From: an uncultured Alistipes sp.
GTDB lineage: Bacteria; Bacteroidota; Bacteroidia; Bacteroidales; Rikenellaceae
Direction: 5' to 3'
DNA: 18,698 bases
Assembly: GCA_900769525.1 (NCBI GenBank)
Contig: CAAGGY010000054.1
Coordinates: forward strand, 1 to 18,698
In this document: positions 1 to 7,001 of the stretch, piece after piece
Layout: each line of letters starts with the position of its first letter
How positions within the stretch are numbered: position 1 is the stretch's first letter
The notes under the pieces: model-generated
The model's input: only the letters and a program-made list of their open reading frames with translations
Told to the model about the DNA's origin: nothing
Database searches by the model: none
Made by a program: the position numbers and the translations under genes

Positions 1-411
1 ATCAATATGGTAGCATGGGATACCATCAATCGAGGTGCCCACCTTCGCACTATCGACATCAAATGCCGCAGTGATACGCAACTTAAGGCCCTTGCCATTG
101 AAATATCGTGTCACGGCACGTCCCAAGTGTCCCATACCGATAACGGCCATGTTTATAGGCTGCTCGCTATAGAGAATACTATCAATGAAGTCGATAAGCA
201 CCTTCACGTCGTAGCCCTTTTTCGTATCGCTCGAAAAGCCAATAAGCATAAGGTCACGGCGCACCTGCACGGCGGTGATACCGTGCATACCTGCTAAGAC
301 GTGCGAGAAGATATGTGTAATGCCCTGAGCGTGGCACTTAAGCAACGTGCGACGATACTCACTAAGACGCTCAATGGTCTTTTCGGGTATTGGTGACGAC
401 ATATTTGCCAT
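1..411 (-). CDS. rex: Redox-sensing transcriptional repressor Rex (3' end beyond window)
   Basis: Rex is a cytoplasmic repressor that reads the NADH/NAD+ ratio and controls fermentation and respiration genes. The 137 codons visible here cover the N-terminal winged-helix DNA-binding domain (about residues 8-80, with the VQVRRDL recognition-helix motif at 48-54) and the start of the Rossmann domain, with a GxGxxG NAD motif at G92, G94 and G97 (GMGHLGRA) followed by AAFDVD. The family is about 210-220 residues, so roughly the last 75 lie off the window. The chosen start is ATG at 411; a second ATG at 402 is also possible. It lies 14 bases after the stop of the LysM gene, so it is probably co-transcribed with it. 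No Rex operator was recognised next to it. The identification is secure from motif order. Confidence 0.95.
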   Translation of the reverse strand, partial: MANMSSPIPEKTIERLSEYRRTLLKCHAQGITHIFSHVLAGMHGITAVQVRRDLMLIGFSSDTKKGYDVKVLIDFIDSILYSEQPINMAVIGMGHLGRAVTRYFNGKGLKLRITAAFDVDSAKVGTSIDGIPCYHID

Positions 412-425
412 AGCTCGAAGTGGTG

Positions 426-2216
426 TTACTCGTAGGTTACTGTGAAGTCACGCTGATATTGCACGTTAACCCACTCTGAGTTGACAAACATACCATCCTC
501 AAACTTAAACTTATAGGATGTTGCAAGTGGAGTGATGGTCTCGAGTAGGATATACTTGTCAAGGCCTGTGAACATCTTTGTGCAGAACATCATCATAGCA
601 TCGTAGCCACGACCAGCATATGGCGTTGGCAATATACCGTATGCTGAAAGGAATCTACTCTCAAAGACCTTGATAGCGTTGTTGTCGACACGCTTAAGGT
701 TGTATGGCATAAGTATCGACAGAGCACACTCGAAAAATCCTGTGCGATCCATATAGTCAAGGCTATCCCACTTACGGTTACCAATCACCACACAGTCATT
801 ATCACCACGTGCAGACTTCTTCACCATCTCACCAATAGCGAGGAGTATCTTCTCAATTATGTAGTCACGGTCAGCAACAATGACCACAACACTACGTCCA
901 TCGGCAGCTGTAAGCTGTGCTTGAGTAATCGTCGAGCCATTAGAGCCATCGGCATTGCGCATATAGAACGATATGCCATTTGTTCCCGTCACAGCATTTA
1001 TGCGGCGCACCGAGAGAGCCTTGGTAGCCTCGAGGATATCTTCAAGGTAGGCGTTATCGTTGGTTGGGCCATAGATGATGTTTATCTGGTGGCTACCATC
1101 GAAAAGGTGGGCATACTTGTCGTACTTATACTTGCCATCTGCCTGCATCTGGAAGAGCACGTGGCTCGATAGCTCACTTGGATTTATATCCGAGAGTGGG
1201 GTTATCACAGGGATGTTATTCTTCTCAGCAAATGGAAGAACTGCCGACAACTCATCGGCATAGATAGGGCCTACAATGAGGTCGGTCGAGGCAAATGCCT
1301 CGCTATCGACAATCTCGCTGATGCGAACCACCGAACGCTTAGTGTCATACACCGACACATTTATTGAGTAGCCACTACGACGCAAATCTTCAAGCGCAAG
1401 CAGTGAGCCACGATATAGGTCTACAAAGGCAGGAACAGCCTTATCACCACGGTGCATAGGTAGCATAAGCGCCACGTTGAGCACCTGGCCCTTCTCAAAA
1501 CGCTTAAACTCAGGTATGCGAATATTGTTTACCTGCTCAAGGCTATCAATCTCACGTCTACCCTCCTGCTCAAGAAGCTCTGCTGCAGCCTCTGCATTGG
1601 CAACAACCTCGGCACTCTCTCTCTTGTTCTCCTCAACATCAGTGCTCTCTGTAGCATCATTAGCAACCTCAGACTCCGACTGCTCCTGAGCATTCTGCTC
1701 CACCTTCTTCTCACGACGCTTGATATCCTTGTCGATATCCTTGATTGATGCAGAGCCGACCAAAGCCTTACGAATCTTGATGACAGCTCCTAAGTTAAGA
1801 GCCTCTGCCACCAGACCCTCGTTATCCGAGAGCAGCGTTTCGAGATCTATTTTATAGTGCTTAGCTATCGAGTAGAGAGTGTCGCCCTTGACTATGGTAT
1901 GGTCGATGAAAGGGCTCTCATCAACCTTAGCCTCCGACTCAACAGCCTTGCTACGCTTTGCAGCCTTAGCGTTGTAGGGGATGTAGATTGAGAGTCCCAA
2001 CGACAAGTTCTCGGCCTCGATACCATTGTTGAGCTCGACAATGCTCTTTAGAGGCACGTCGTAGTGCTTTGCCAAAGAGTAGAGCGTGTCGCCCTCGCCA
2101 ATGGTGTGCACGGTACACTTCTTGCCATTTACCACCACAATCTGCTGCGTCTGTGCCGTTGCCGACACGACAAACAGAAGAAGTAAAAGTGTTAAAAATG
2201 AACGTATTAGTCTCAT
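426..2216 (-). CDS. Secreted protein with two LysM domains and a periplasmic-ligand-binding-like domain
   Basis: This 596-residue protein has a signal peptide (residues 1-22, hydrophobic LLLLLF core, cleavage near AQ). Two LysM peptidoglycan-binding modules follow at about 36-80 and 105-149, each with the GDTLYS(L/I)AKHY signature. A charged Glu/Ala/Lys-rich linker (about 150-235), probably coiled or extended, leads to a C-terminal domain (about 245-596) resembling the type I periplasmic binding fold of branched-chain amino acid receptors (VALMLPMH, LIVGPIYADEL, IPVITPLSD). LysM modules bind the glycan of peptidoglycan, so the protein is probably anchored to the wall in the periplasm. The ligand of the second domain is unknown. 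No transporter genes are adjacent, so it is unlikely to be an ABC-transport binding protein. It sits 27 bases after the exonuclease and 14 before rex. Confidence 0.85.
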   Translation of the reverse strand: MRLIRSFLTLLLLLFVVSATAQTQQIVVVNGKKCTVHTIGEGDTLYSLAKHYDVPLKSIVELNNGIEAENLSLGLSIYIPYNAKAAKRSKAVESEAKVDESPFIDHTIVKGDTLYSIAKHYKIDLETLLSDNEGLVAEALNLGAVIKIRKALVGSASIKDIDKDIKRREKKVEQNAQEQSESEVANDATESTDVEENKRESAEVVANAEAAAELLEQEGRREIDSLEQVNNIRIPEFKRFEKGQVLNVALMLPMHRGDKAVPAFVDLYRGSLLALEDLRRSGYSINVSVYDTKRSVVRISEIVDSEAFASTDLIVGPIYADELSAVLPFAEKNNIPVITPLSDINPSELSSHVLFQMQADGKYKYDKYAHLFDGSHQINIIYGPTNDNAYLEDILEATKALSVRRINAVTGTNGISFYMRNADGSNGSTITQAQLTAADGRSVVVIVADRDYIIEKILLAIGEMVKKSARGDNDCVVIGNRKWDSLDYMDRTGFFECALSILMPYNLKRVDNNAIKVFESRFLSAYGILPTPYAGRGYDAMMMFCTKMFTGLDKYILLETITPLATSYKFKFEDGMFVNSEWVNVQYQRDFTVTYE

Positions 2217-2243
2217 TCGTTGTAAGTAACTTATTGTTGTTTA

Positions 2244-3011
2244 CTATTTCATAGCCTCACGCAGACGTATCTCCGTAAATATCTTCTTCGTGTACTGCGG
2301 GAAGTCGCCCTTAATCAGCCAGTCGTAGTAGCTGGGCTCGATGCGGAATATCTCGGCCACAGAGCGACCACGATACTTACCAAAGGTAAATACCTCCTCG
2401 CCCTTGTCGTTAAGGCTTATGCGACCAGCAAAGTCGACAACCTGACCATGTGTCGAGAACTCGGCCAACGCCTCCACCGTGTCGCCAATGTCGGAGTAGC
2501 GAGCAATCTGCGCCTCAAGCACCTCGTATGTTGCCAGGGTGTCAGCCTCTGCTGAGTGAGCACCCACAAGGTCCTTGTCGCAATAGAATTTGTATGCCGC
2601 CACCAACGTGCGCTGCTCCTTCTTGTGGAATATGTTCTGCACGTCGATATACTTTCTACGCTTAAAGTCTACGTCGACCTCTGCACGCATAAACTCCTCA
2701 ACAAGCACCGGAAGGTCGAAGCGGTTGGAGTTGAAGCCTCCAAAGTCGCAACCCTCGATAAACTTTGCCAACGACTTGGCTATCTGCTTAAATGTTGGCT
2801 CCTGAGCAACATCTTCGTCATAGATGCCGTGCACCTCCGAAGCCTCCTCGGGGATGTGCATCTCAGGATTTATGCGACGTGTCTTGACCTGCTTTGTGCC
2901 GTCTACGTCGATCTTGACCATCGAGATCTCCACGATGCGGTCACGTGACGTGTCGACACCTGTAGTCTCAAGGTCGAAGAAAATTATTGGGCGTTTCAGT
3001 TTTAAGTTCAT
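2244..3011 (-). CDS. DnaQ-like DEDDh 3'-5' exonuclease with ExoX-like C-terminal domain
   Basis: This 255-residue protein belongs to the DEDDh exonuclease superfamily, which removes nucleotides from 3' ends with two metal ions. Exo I is FDLETTG (D13, E15), Exo II lies around NSNRFD (D99), and Exo III is HSAEAD (H152, D157), so the full catalytic set is present. After the nuclease domain (about 8-175), residues about 213-250 (FTFGKYRGRS, then YYDWLIKGDFP) match the short C-terminal domain found in ExoX-like nucleases of Bacteroidota. It follows dnaN on the same strand, an association I recall from other Bacteroidales. Here a 432-base repeat-bearing spacer separates them. It may act in proofreading or repair. 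It is not a full PolC or DnaE proofreading module. Confidence 0.9.
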   Translation of the reverse strand: MNLKLKRPIIFFDLETTGVDTSRDRIVEISMVKIDVDGTKQVKTRRINPEMHIPEEASEVHGIYDEDVAQEPTFKQIAKSLAKFIEGCDFGGFNSNRFDLPVLVEEFMRAEVDVDFKRRKYIDVQNIFHKKEQRTLVAAYKFYCDKDLVGAHSAEADTLATYEVLEAQIARYSDIGDTVEALAEFSTHGQVVDFAGRISLNDKGEEVFTFGKYRGRSVAEIFRIEPSYYDWLIKGDFPQYTKKIFTEIRLREAMK

Positions 3012-3068
3012 AGTCTGCTATACTCTCGTTATAGGGTAGATGATGGACGCTGTTGTGGTCGTTATCGG

Positions 3069-3102
3069 TTAGGGAGATTAGGGGATTTAGGGAGGATTAA
3101 GG
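3069..3102 (+). repeat. G-rich TTAGGG-like short repeat tract
   Basis: Three TTAGGG or TTAGGGG words occur at 3069-3074, 3078-3084 and 3087-3092, followed by GG runs at 3094-3095 and 3101-3102. Three G3 tracts plus G2 tracts could allow a two-layer, or defective three-layer, G-quadruplex on the plus strand. That strand is the template for the minus-strand exonuclease. A 7-bp inverted repeat, GGAGATT at 3073-3079 and AATCTCC at 3105-3111, overlaps it. Confidence 0.5.
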
Positions 3103-3155
3103 AAAATCTCCTTATACCTAACGCTCAAGATAAGTTTAATCCTATCCCCACCCTG

Positions 3156-3331
3156 CCATCTTTTAGCTTAGAAGAGTTTTGCACTCCCCCCACAACCATC
3201 TGTTAGCTTAAAAGTGTTTCGCACTCTCCCACGACCATCTTTTTTGTTAGAAGAGTTTTGCACTCCCCCACAACCATCTTTTTTGTTAGAAGAGTTTTGC
3301 ACTCCCCCACGACCATCTTTTTTGTTAGAAG
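3156..3331. repeat. 39-bp direct tandem repeats, four units plus a partial fifth
   Basis: Units beginning CCATCT start at 3156 (40 bp), 3196, 3235 and 3274 (39 bp each) and 3313 (19 bases matched before divergence). Units three and four differ at a single base; units one and two are more diverged. Each unit contains TTAG, AGAGTTTTGCACTCCCCCAC or a close variant. The period equals 13 codons, so several frames stay open, but the 40-bp unit breaks the frame. The pattern is a minisatellite likely to vary in copy number. Confidence 0.9.
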
Positions 3332-3365
3332 GGGTTAGATACAACGCTCGGCGAATTTCGAGGCG

Positions 3366-3392
3366 ATGGGCTGTACTTGGCGTACTGCCCAT
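3366..3392. repeat. Imperfect palindrome beside the tandem repeats
   Basis: ATGGGC (3366-3371) pairs with GCCCAT (3387-3392). After one T/T mismatch, GTAC (3373-3376) pairs with GTAC (3382-3385) around the loop TTGGC. It lies between the dnaN stop and the tandem repeats and is not followed by a T run on the minus strand, so it is not a typical terminator. Confidence 0.6.
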
Positions 3393-3443
3393 TGCTGAAG
3401 AGATTCGTTAGCGGCAGTAGATAGCCCCTTATCACAAAAAAGA

Positions 3444-4571
3444 TTATGCGTTGATCATCATCGGCATAAGAAGCATCAACACCTCTGACGCACGCTTATC
3501 ATCGTATACTGGCTTGAAGACACCTGCACGTGTTGAGTCTGCAAGCTCGATAACAACGGTTGGGGTGTCGATGTTCGAGAGAATCTCAACAAGGAATGTC
3601 GACTTGAAGCCGATAGTCACTGGCTGACCCTCGTAGCTGCAAGAGATAGTCTCGTTTGCCGATACTGAGAAGTCGATATCCTGAGCTGCAAGGCTAATCT
3701 TATTGTTACCGATATCCATGCGGATAAGGTTTGTTGTTGGGTTAGAACATACCGCAACACGCTTGATGCCATTCACGAACTCTACACGGTCAACAAGCAC
3801 CTTGTTAGGGTTGGCAGTAGGGATTACAGCGTTGTAGTTAGGATAGTTACCCTCGATAAGGCGGCACACGAGCTTGTGGTTAGAGAGCTGGAAGATTACA
3901 TTCTTAGCATCGAACATAACACGCACTGGAGCGTTCTCCTTAACGAGCATACCCTTGAGCAAGTTTGCTGGTTTCTTTGGGAGGATGAACGAAGCGTTGA
4001 AGTCAGAGTCTACACACTCGGCCATTGAGCGCACAAGCTTATGTGCATCGGTAGCTACGAAGGTTACCTTGCCCTCCTCGAAGTTGAAGTAGACACCGTT
4101 CATCACTGGGCGGAGCTCGTCGTCGGCAGTTGCGAAGATTGTCTTGTTGATACCCGAGATGAGCATATCTACATCCATGAGAATCTCCTTATGCTCGGCA
4201 CCTACACCCTGCATTGCTGGGTAGCTCACAGCACTTGCACCAGGGATTGAGAGCGAGCCACTTGCCCACTTAACCTTAATCTCCCATGTTGTGTCGTTGA
4301 CGTCGAACTCAAGAGGCATCTCAGGGAACTCCTTGAGCGAGTCGAGCATAAGCTTTGCAGGAGCTGCGATGACACCCTCACGCTCCACGTTGTCGACCTT
4401 AAGGTGGCCGATGAGTGTTGTCTCGAGGTCTGAAGTTGTCACTGTGAGCTCCTCATCCTTAAGCTCGAGGAGGAAGTAGTCGAGAATTGGCAAGGTGTTC
4501 TTGTTGCTGATAACCTTACCTGTTGTTGCGAGCAGCGAGAGAAGTGCTGAACTTGATACTGTAAATTTCAT
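3444..4571 (-). CDS. dnaN: DNA polymerase III beta subunit (sliding clamp)
   Basis: The 375-residue beta clamp forms a dimeric ring around DNA and tethers the replicative polymerase and repair enzymes. The length is typical of the family. It begins MKFTVSSSALLSLL, followed by the NTLPILDYFLLEL segment of the first domain. The three clamp domains fall at about 1-120, 127-245 and 246-373. RLIEGNYPNY near residue 240 and the C-terminal VLMLLMPMM are family hallmarks, the latter forming part of the partner-binding groove region. It starts 43 bases after the nucleoside phosphorylase stop. The leader is extremely A-rich on the coding strand, which commonly aids initiation in Bacteroidota where Shine-Dalgarno sites are rare. 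No separate promoter was found in that gap, so read-through from the phosphorylase promoter is likely. Confidence 0.97.
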   Translation of the reverse strand: MKFTVSSSALLSLLATTGKVISNKNTLPILDYFLLELKDEELTVTTSDLETTLIGHLKVDNVEREGVIAAPAKLMLDSLKEFPEMPLEFDVNDTTWEIKVKWASGSLSIPGASAVSYPAMQGVGAEHKEILMDVDMLISGINKTIFATADDELRPVMNGVYFNFEEGKVTFVATDAHKLVRSMAECVDSDFNASFILPKKPANLLKGMLVKENAPVRVMFDAKNVIFQLSNHKLVCRLIEGNYPNYNAVIPTANPNKVLVDRVEFVNGIKRVAVCSNPTTNLIRMDIGNNKISLAAQDIDFSVSANETISCSYEGQPVTIGFKSTFLVEILSNIDTPTVVIELADSTRAGVFKPVYDDKRASEVLMLLMPMMINA

Positions 4572-4614
4572 AGTTTTCTGTTTTTATTTATTTTTATTTT
4601 TGTTTTTCAATCTA

Positions 4615-5490
4615 TTAGAGCGTTGCTAACTTATCCAACGCAACCTCAATCATACGACGCACAAATGGTTTGTAGTCGGTGCAGGCATCCTTAGCCACAC
4701 GCTGAGCGATGATGGTGCAGATGGTTGCTGCACGGTGGCCGAGAAGTGCTGCAAGGCCTGCAAGTGCCGAGCCCTCCATCTCAAAGTTGGTGATGCGGCG
4801 CTCACCAAAGCGGAACGACTCAATCTTTTGGTTGAGCTGTATATCGTGCGGAGCGATACGCACCCAACGGCCTTGGGGCGCATAGAAGCCTGGAGCAGCA
4901 ATGGTGATACCCTCACGTGTTGAGTCCTTGAAGAGCTCAAAGAGGTCGTCATGGGCGTTCACGAAGTATGGAGCAGGGAGCTTCTTGTACCACGAGGTGT
5001 GCTCCTCGAAGGCACGCTCAAGCTCAAGGTCGCAGACAGAGTCACGACCTTCGTAGTATGAGAGTAGGCCATCGAAACCGAGTGACGTGCGTGAGAAGAC
5101 TACCTCACCGACCTCGATATCTGGCTGGATAGCACCCGACGTGCCGAGGCGTACGAGCGTGAGCTGGCGGAAGGTATCCTTCACCTGGCGAGTCTCGAAG
5201 TCGATATTTGCGAGGGCATCGAGCTCGGTCACGCAGATGTCGATATTTCCGATACCGATACCTGTCGACATAACGGTCATGCGCTTGCCCTTATAGGTTC
5301 CTGTGACGGTTAAAAATTCACGATTTGAGACCTCACACTCCTTGCTATCGAAATATTCAGCAATCATAGCCACACGGCCAGGATCGCCCACTAAAATGAC
5401 GATGTCGGCAAGTTGCTCAGGCTTTAAATGCAGGTGGAAAATAGAGCCATCTGCATTGATAATCAGCTCAGAAGAGGGGATAGTTCTCAT
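4615..5490 (-). CDS. Nucleoside phosphorylase (uridine/purine phosphorylase family)
   Basis: This 291-residue cytoplasmic enzyme belongs to the PNP/UDP phosphorylase family, which cleaves a nucleoside with phosphate to a free base and ribose-1-phosphate. Visible family signatures are GDPGRV (35-40), STGIGIGN (75-82), the phosphate-site stretch VRLGTSGAIQ (113-122) and FEMEGSALAGLAALLGH (from 236), where the ME pair contacts the ribose. The sequence looks closer to uridine phosphorylases than to trimeric purine enzymes, but I cannot fix the base specificity from sequence alone. It starts at ATG 5490 behind a plausible minus-strand promoter at 5533-5563 and is probably the first gene of the run that continues into dnaN. 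Confidence 0.9.
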   Translation of the reverse strand: MRTIPSSELIINADGSIFHLHLKPEQLADIVILVGDPGRVAMIAEYFDSKECEVSNREFLTVTGTYKGKRMTVMSTGIGIGNIDICVTELDALANIDFETRQVKDTFRQLTLVRLGTSGAIQPDIEVGEVVFSRTSLGFDGLLSYYEGRDSVCDLELERAFEEHTSWYKKLPAPYFVNAHDDLFELFKDSTREGITIAAPGFYAPQGRWVRIAPHDIQLNQKIESFRFGERRITNFEMEGSALAGLAALLGHRAATICTIIAQRVAKDACTDYKPFVRRMIEVALDKLATL

Positions 5491-5518
5491 ATCTTGAAAT
5501 AAAATTTACTCTTTTTAT

Positions 5519-5549
5519 TTTTAATATCTGCGTAAAATTAGTAATTTTG
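5519..5549 (+). promoter_or_regulatory. Putative promoter of the glmM-dipeptidase pair
   Basis: TAATTTTG at 5542-5549 is a perfect match to the Bacteroides -7 box TAnnTTTG. Exactly 19 bases upstream is TTTT (5519-5522) in place of TTTG. The ATG of glmM is 37 bases downstream. The box lies back to back with the -7 box of the opposite promoter. Confidence 0.5.
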
Positions 5550-5563
5550 TCAGAAATAGCAAA
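5533..5563 (-). promoter_or_regulatory. Putative promoter of the nucleoside phosphorylase-dnaN group
   Basis: On the minus strand TTTG (5563-5560) is followed after 19 bases by TAATTTTA (5540-5533). This matches the Bacteroides -33/-7 pattern (TTTG, 19-21 bases, TAnnTTTG) with one mismatch. It lies 43-73 bases before the ATG at 5490. Confidence 0.5.
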
Positions 5564-5586
5564 ACTTTTAGCAACTTTTTAAAGTT

Positions 5587-6978
5587 ATGACGCTCATAAA
5601 ATCAATTTCGGGTATTCGTGGCACTATTGGCGGAAGCCCTGCGGAGAACCTCACACCTATAGACGTTGTTAAGTTCACAACGGCATATTCTCGTCTTATC
5701 AAAGATAAGAACCCTGGCAAACGCATCACAGTCGTAGTTGGCCGTGACGCTCGAATCTCAGGCTCAATGGTCGACTCGTTGGTCGAGGGCACATTGCTCG
5801 GCTGCGGCGTAGATGTCATCAACGTGGGCCTCTGCACAACGCCTGGCACAGAGATGGCAGTAATCACGCATAAGGCCGATGGCGGTATTATCATCACTGC
5901 CTCGCACAACCCACGCCAGTGGAACGCACTCAAGCTCCTAAACGAGCGTGGCGAGTTCCTCAACGATGAGGAGGGCAAGCAGGTGTTGGCGATGGCCGAC
6001 GATGCTGAGTATAGCTACCCTACTATCGACAACATTGGCAAGGTGGTGCTCCGTGAGGATTTTAACTCGAAGCATATCGAGCAGGTGCTGGCACTTCCAC
6101 TCGTCGATGCAGAGGCTGTGCGCAAGCGCAAGTTCAAGGTTGTAGTAGATGCTGTAAACTCTGTTGGTGGCGTTGTTATACCTCAGCTACTCAGAGAGTT
6201 GGGCTGCGAGGTTGTGGAGCTCAACTGCGAGCCAACGGGCGAGTTTGCACACAACCCTGAACCACTCCCTGAGAACCTCACAGAGATTTCGGAGGTGATA
6301 CGCAAAGAGGGTGCCGACCTCGGTATCGTTGTCGACCCTGATGTCGACCGCTTGGCCTTCGTGATGGAGAATGGCGAGATGTTTGTGGAGGAGTACACAT
6401 TGGTAGCTGTTGCTGACTACGTTCTTCAGCACACTAAGGGCAACACCGTATCGAATCTTTCATCGTCACGAGCACTCAGCGATGTGACCTCACGCTACGA
6501 GGGTTGCTCGTACTCGGCAGCTGCAGTTGGTGAGGTTAACGTGGTGGCAAAGATGAAGGAGACAGGCGCTGTGATTGGCGGCGAGGGTAACGGTGGCGTT
6601 ATCTATCCAGAGCTTCACTATGGCCGTGATGCATTGGTGGGTGTTGGTCTCTTTTTGACCTATTTTGCAAGCCTCGATATGACAATGTCGGAGCTTCGCA
6701 AGACATACCCTGCATACTACGCCTCAAAGAACAAGATTGAGCTTACTCCAGAGATTGATGTTGACAAGATTTTGGCTACCATAAAGTCAAGATACTCAAA
6801 CGAAAGAGTCAACGATATTGATGGTGTAAAGATCGACTTTGAGCACAACTGGGTACACCTTCGCAAGTCAAACACTGAGCCTATCATCCGCATCTACACC
6901 GAGGCTCATACGATGGAGGAGGCCGACACTTTAGCAAAGCGCTTTATTTCCGAAATTGACCAAATATGTAAAGAGTAA
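5587..6978 (+). CDS. glmM: Phosphoglucosamine mutase / phosphohexomutase
   Basis: This 463-residue enzyme belongs to the alpha-D-phosphohexomutase superfamily. GlmM converts glucosamine-6-phosphate to glucosamine-1-phosphate for UDP-GlcNAc, the precursor of peptidoglycan and lipid A. The start is SISGIRGT. The phosphoserine loop is TASHNP (S106 phosphorylated), the Mg loop is DPDVDR (D250, D252, D254), the sugar-binding loop is GGEGNGG (331-337), and the phosphate-binding loop is RKSNTEP (426-432). All four active-site elements are intact. The GEGNGG sugar loop resembles archaeal-type GlmM/phosphomannomutase proteins rather than E. coli GlmM, so substrate assignment rests on how Bacteroidota homologues are usually named. 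The enzyme might also act on mannose or glucose phosphates. It is followed after 23 bases by the dipeptidase, probably in one transcript. Confidence 0.85.
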   Translation: MTLIKSISGIRGTIGGSPAENLTPIDVVKFTTAYSRLIKDKNPGKRITVVVGRDARISGSMVDSLVEGTLLGCGVDVINVGLCTTPGTEMAVITHKADGGIIITASHNPRQWNALKLLNERGEFLNDEEGKQVLAMADDAEYSYPTIDNIGKVVLREDFNSKHIEQVLALPLVDAEAVRKRKFKVVVDAVNSVGGVVIPQLLRELGCEVVELNCEPTGEFAHNPEPLPENLTEISEVIRKEGADLGIVVDPDVDRLAFVMENGEMFVEEYTLVAVADYVLQHTKGNTVSNLSSSRALSDVTSRYEGCSYSAAAVGEVNVVAKMKETGAVIGGEGNGGVIYPELHYGRDALVGVGLFLTYFASLDMTMSELRKTYPAYYASKNKIELTPEIDVDKILATIKSRYSNERVNDIDGVKIDFEHNWVHLRKSNTEPIIRIYTEAHTMEEADTLAKRFISEIDQICKE

Positions 6979-7001
6979 ATTTACCTTAAAACTATACAAT
7001 T

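Larger units (their letters stand above)
3012..3443. other. 432-base intergenic spacer between dnaN and the exonuclease
   Basis: No convincing gene is visible on either strand. The spacer holds 39-bp tandem repeats, a 27-base imperfect palindrome and a G-rich TTAGGG-like tract, each listed separately. I found no TAnnTTTG promoter box on the minus strand, so a promoter for the exonuclease cannot be placed. Confidence 0.7.

Noticed and set aside
426..2216. ABC-transporter substrate-binding protein
   Set aside because: Only the C-terminal fold resembles one. The LysM modules and the absence of permease and ATPase genes argue against transport.
3156..3331. CRISPR array
   Set aside because: The repeats are contiguous and diverged without unique spacers, and no cas genes are present.
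3168..3392. 74-residue minus-strand reading frame made of repeated SNKKDGRGGVQNS units
   Set aside because: It is open only because the 39-bp repeat is a multiple of three, and it ends where the 40-bp unit shifts the frame. No signal peptide or promoter is seen, so it is more likely a by-product of the repeats.
3214..3411. 65-residue plus-strand reading frame with repeated PSFLLEEFCTPP units
   Set aside because: Same cause as the minus-strand frame; opposite direction to the neighbouring genes with no promoter.
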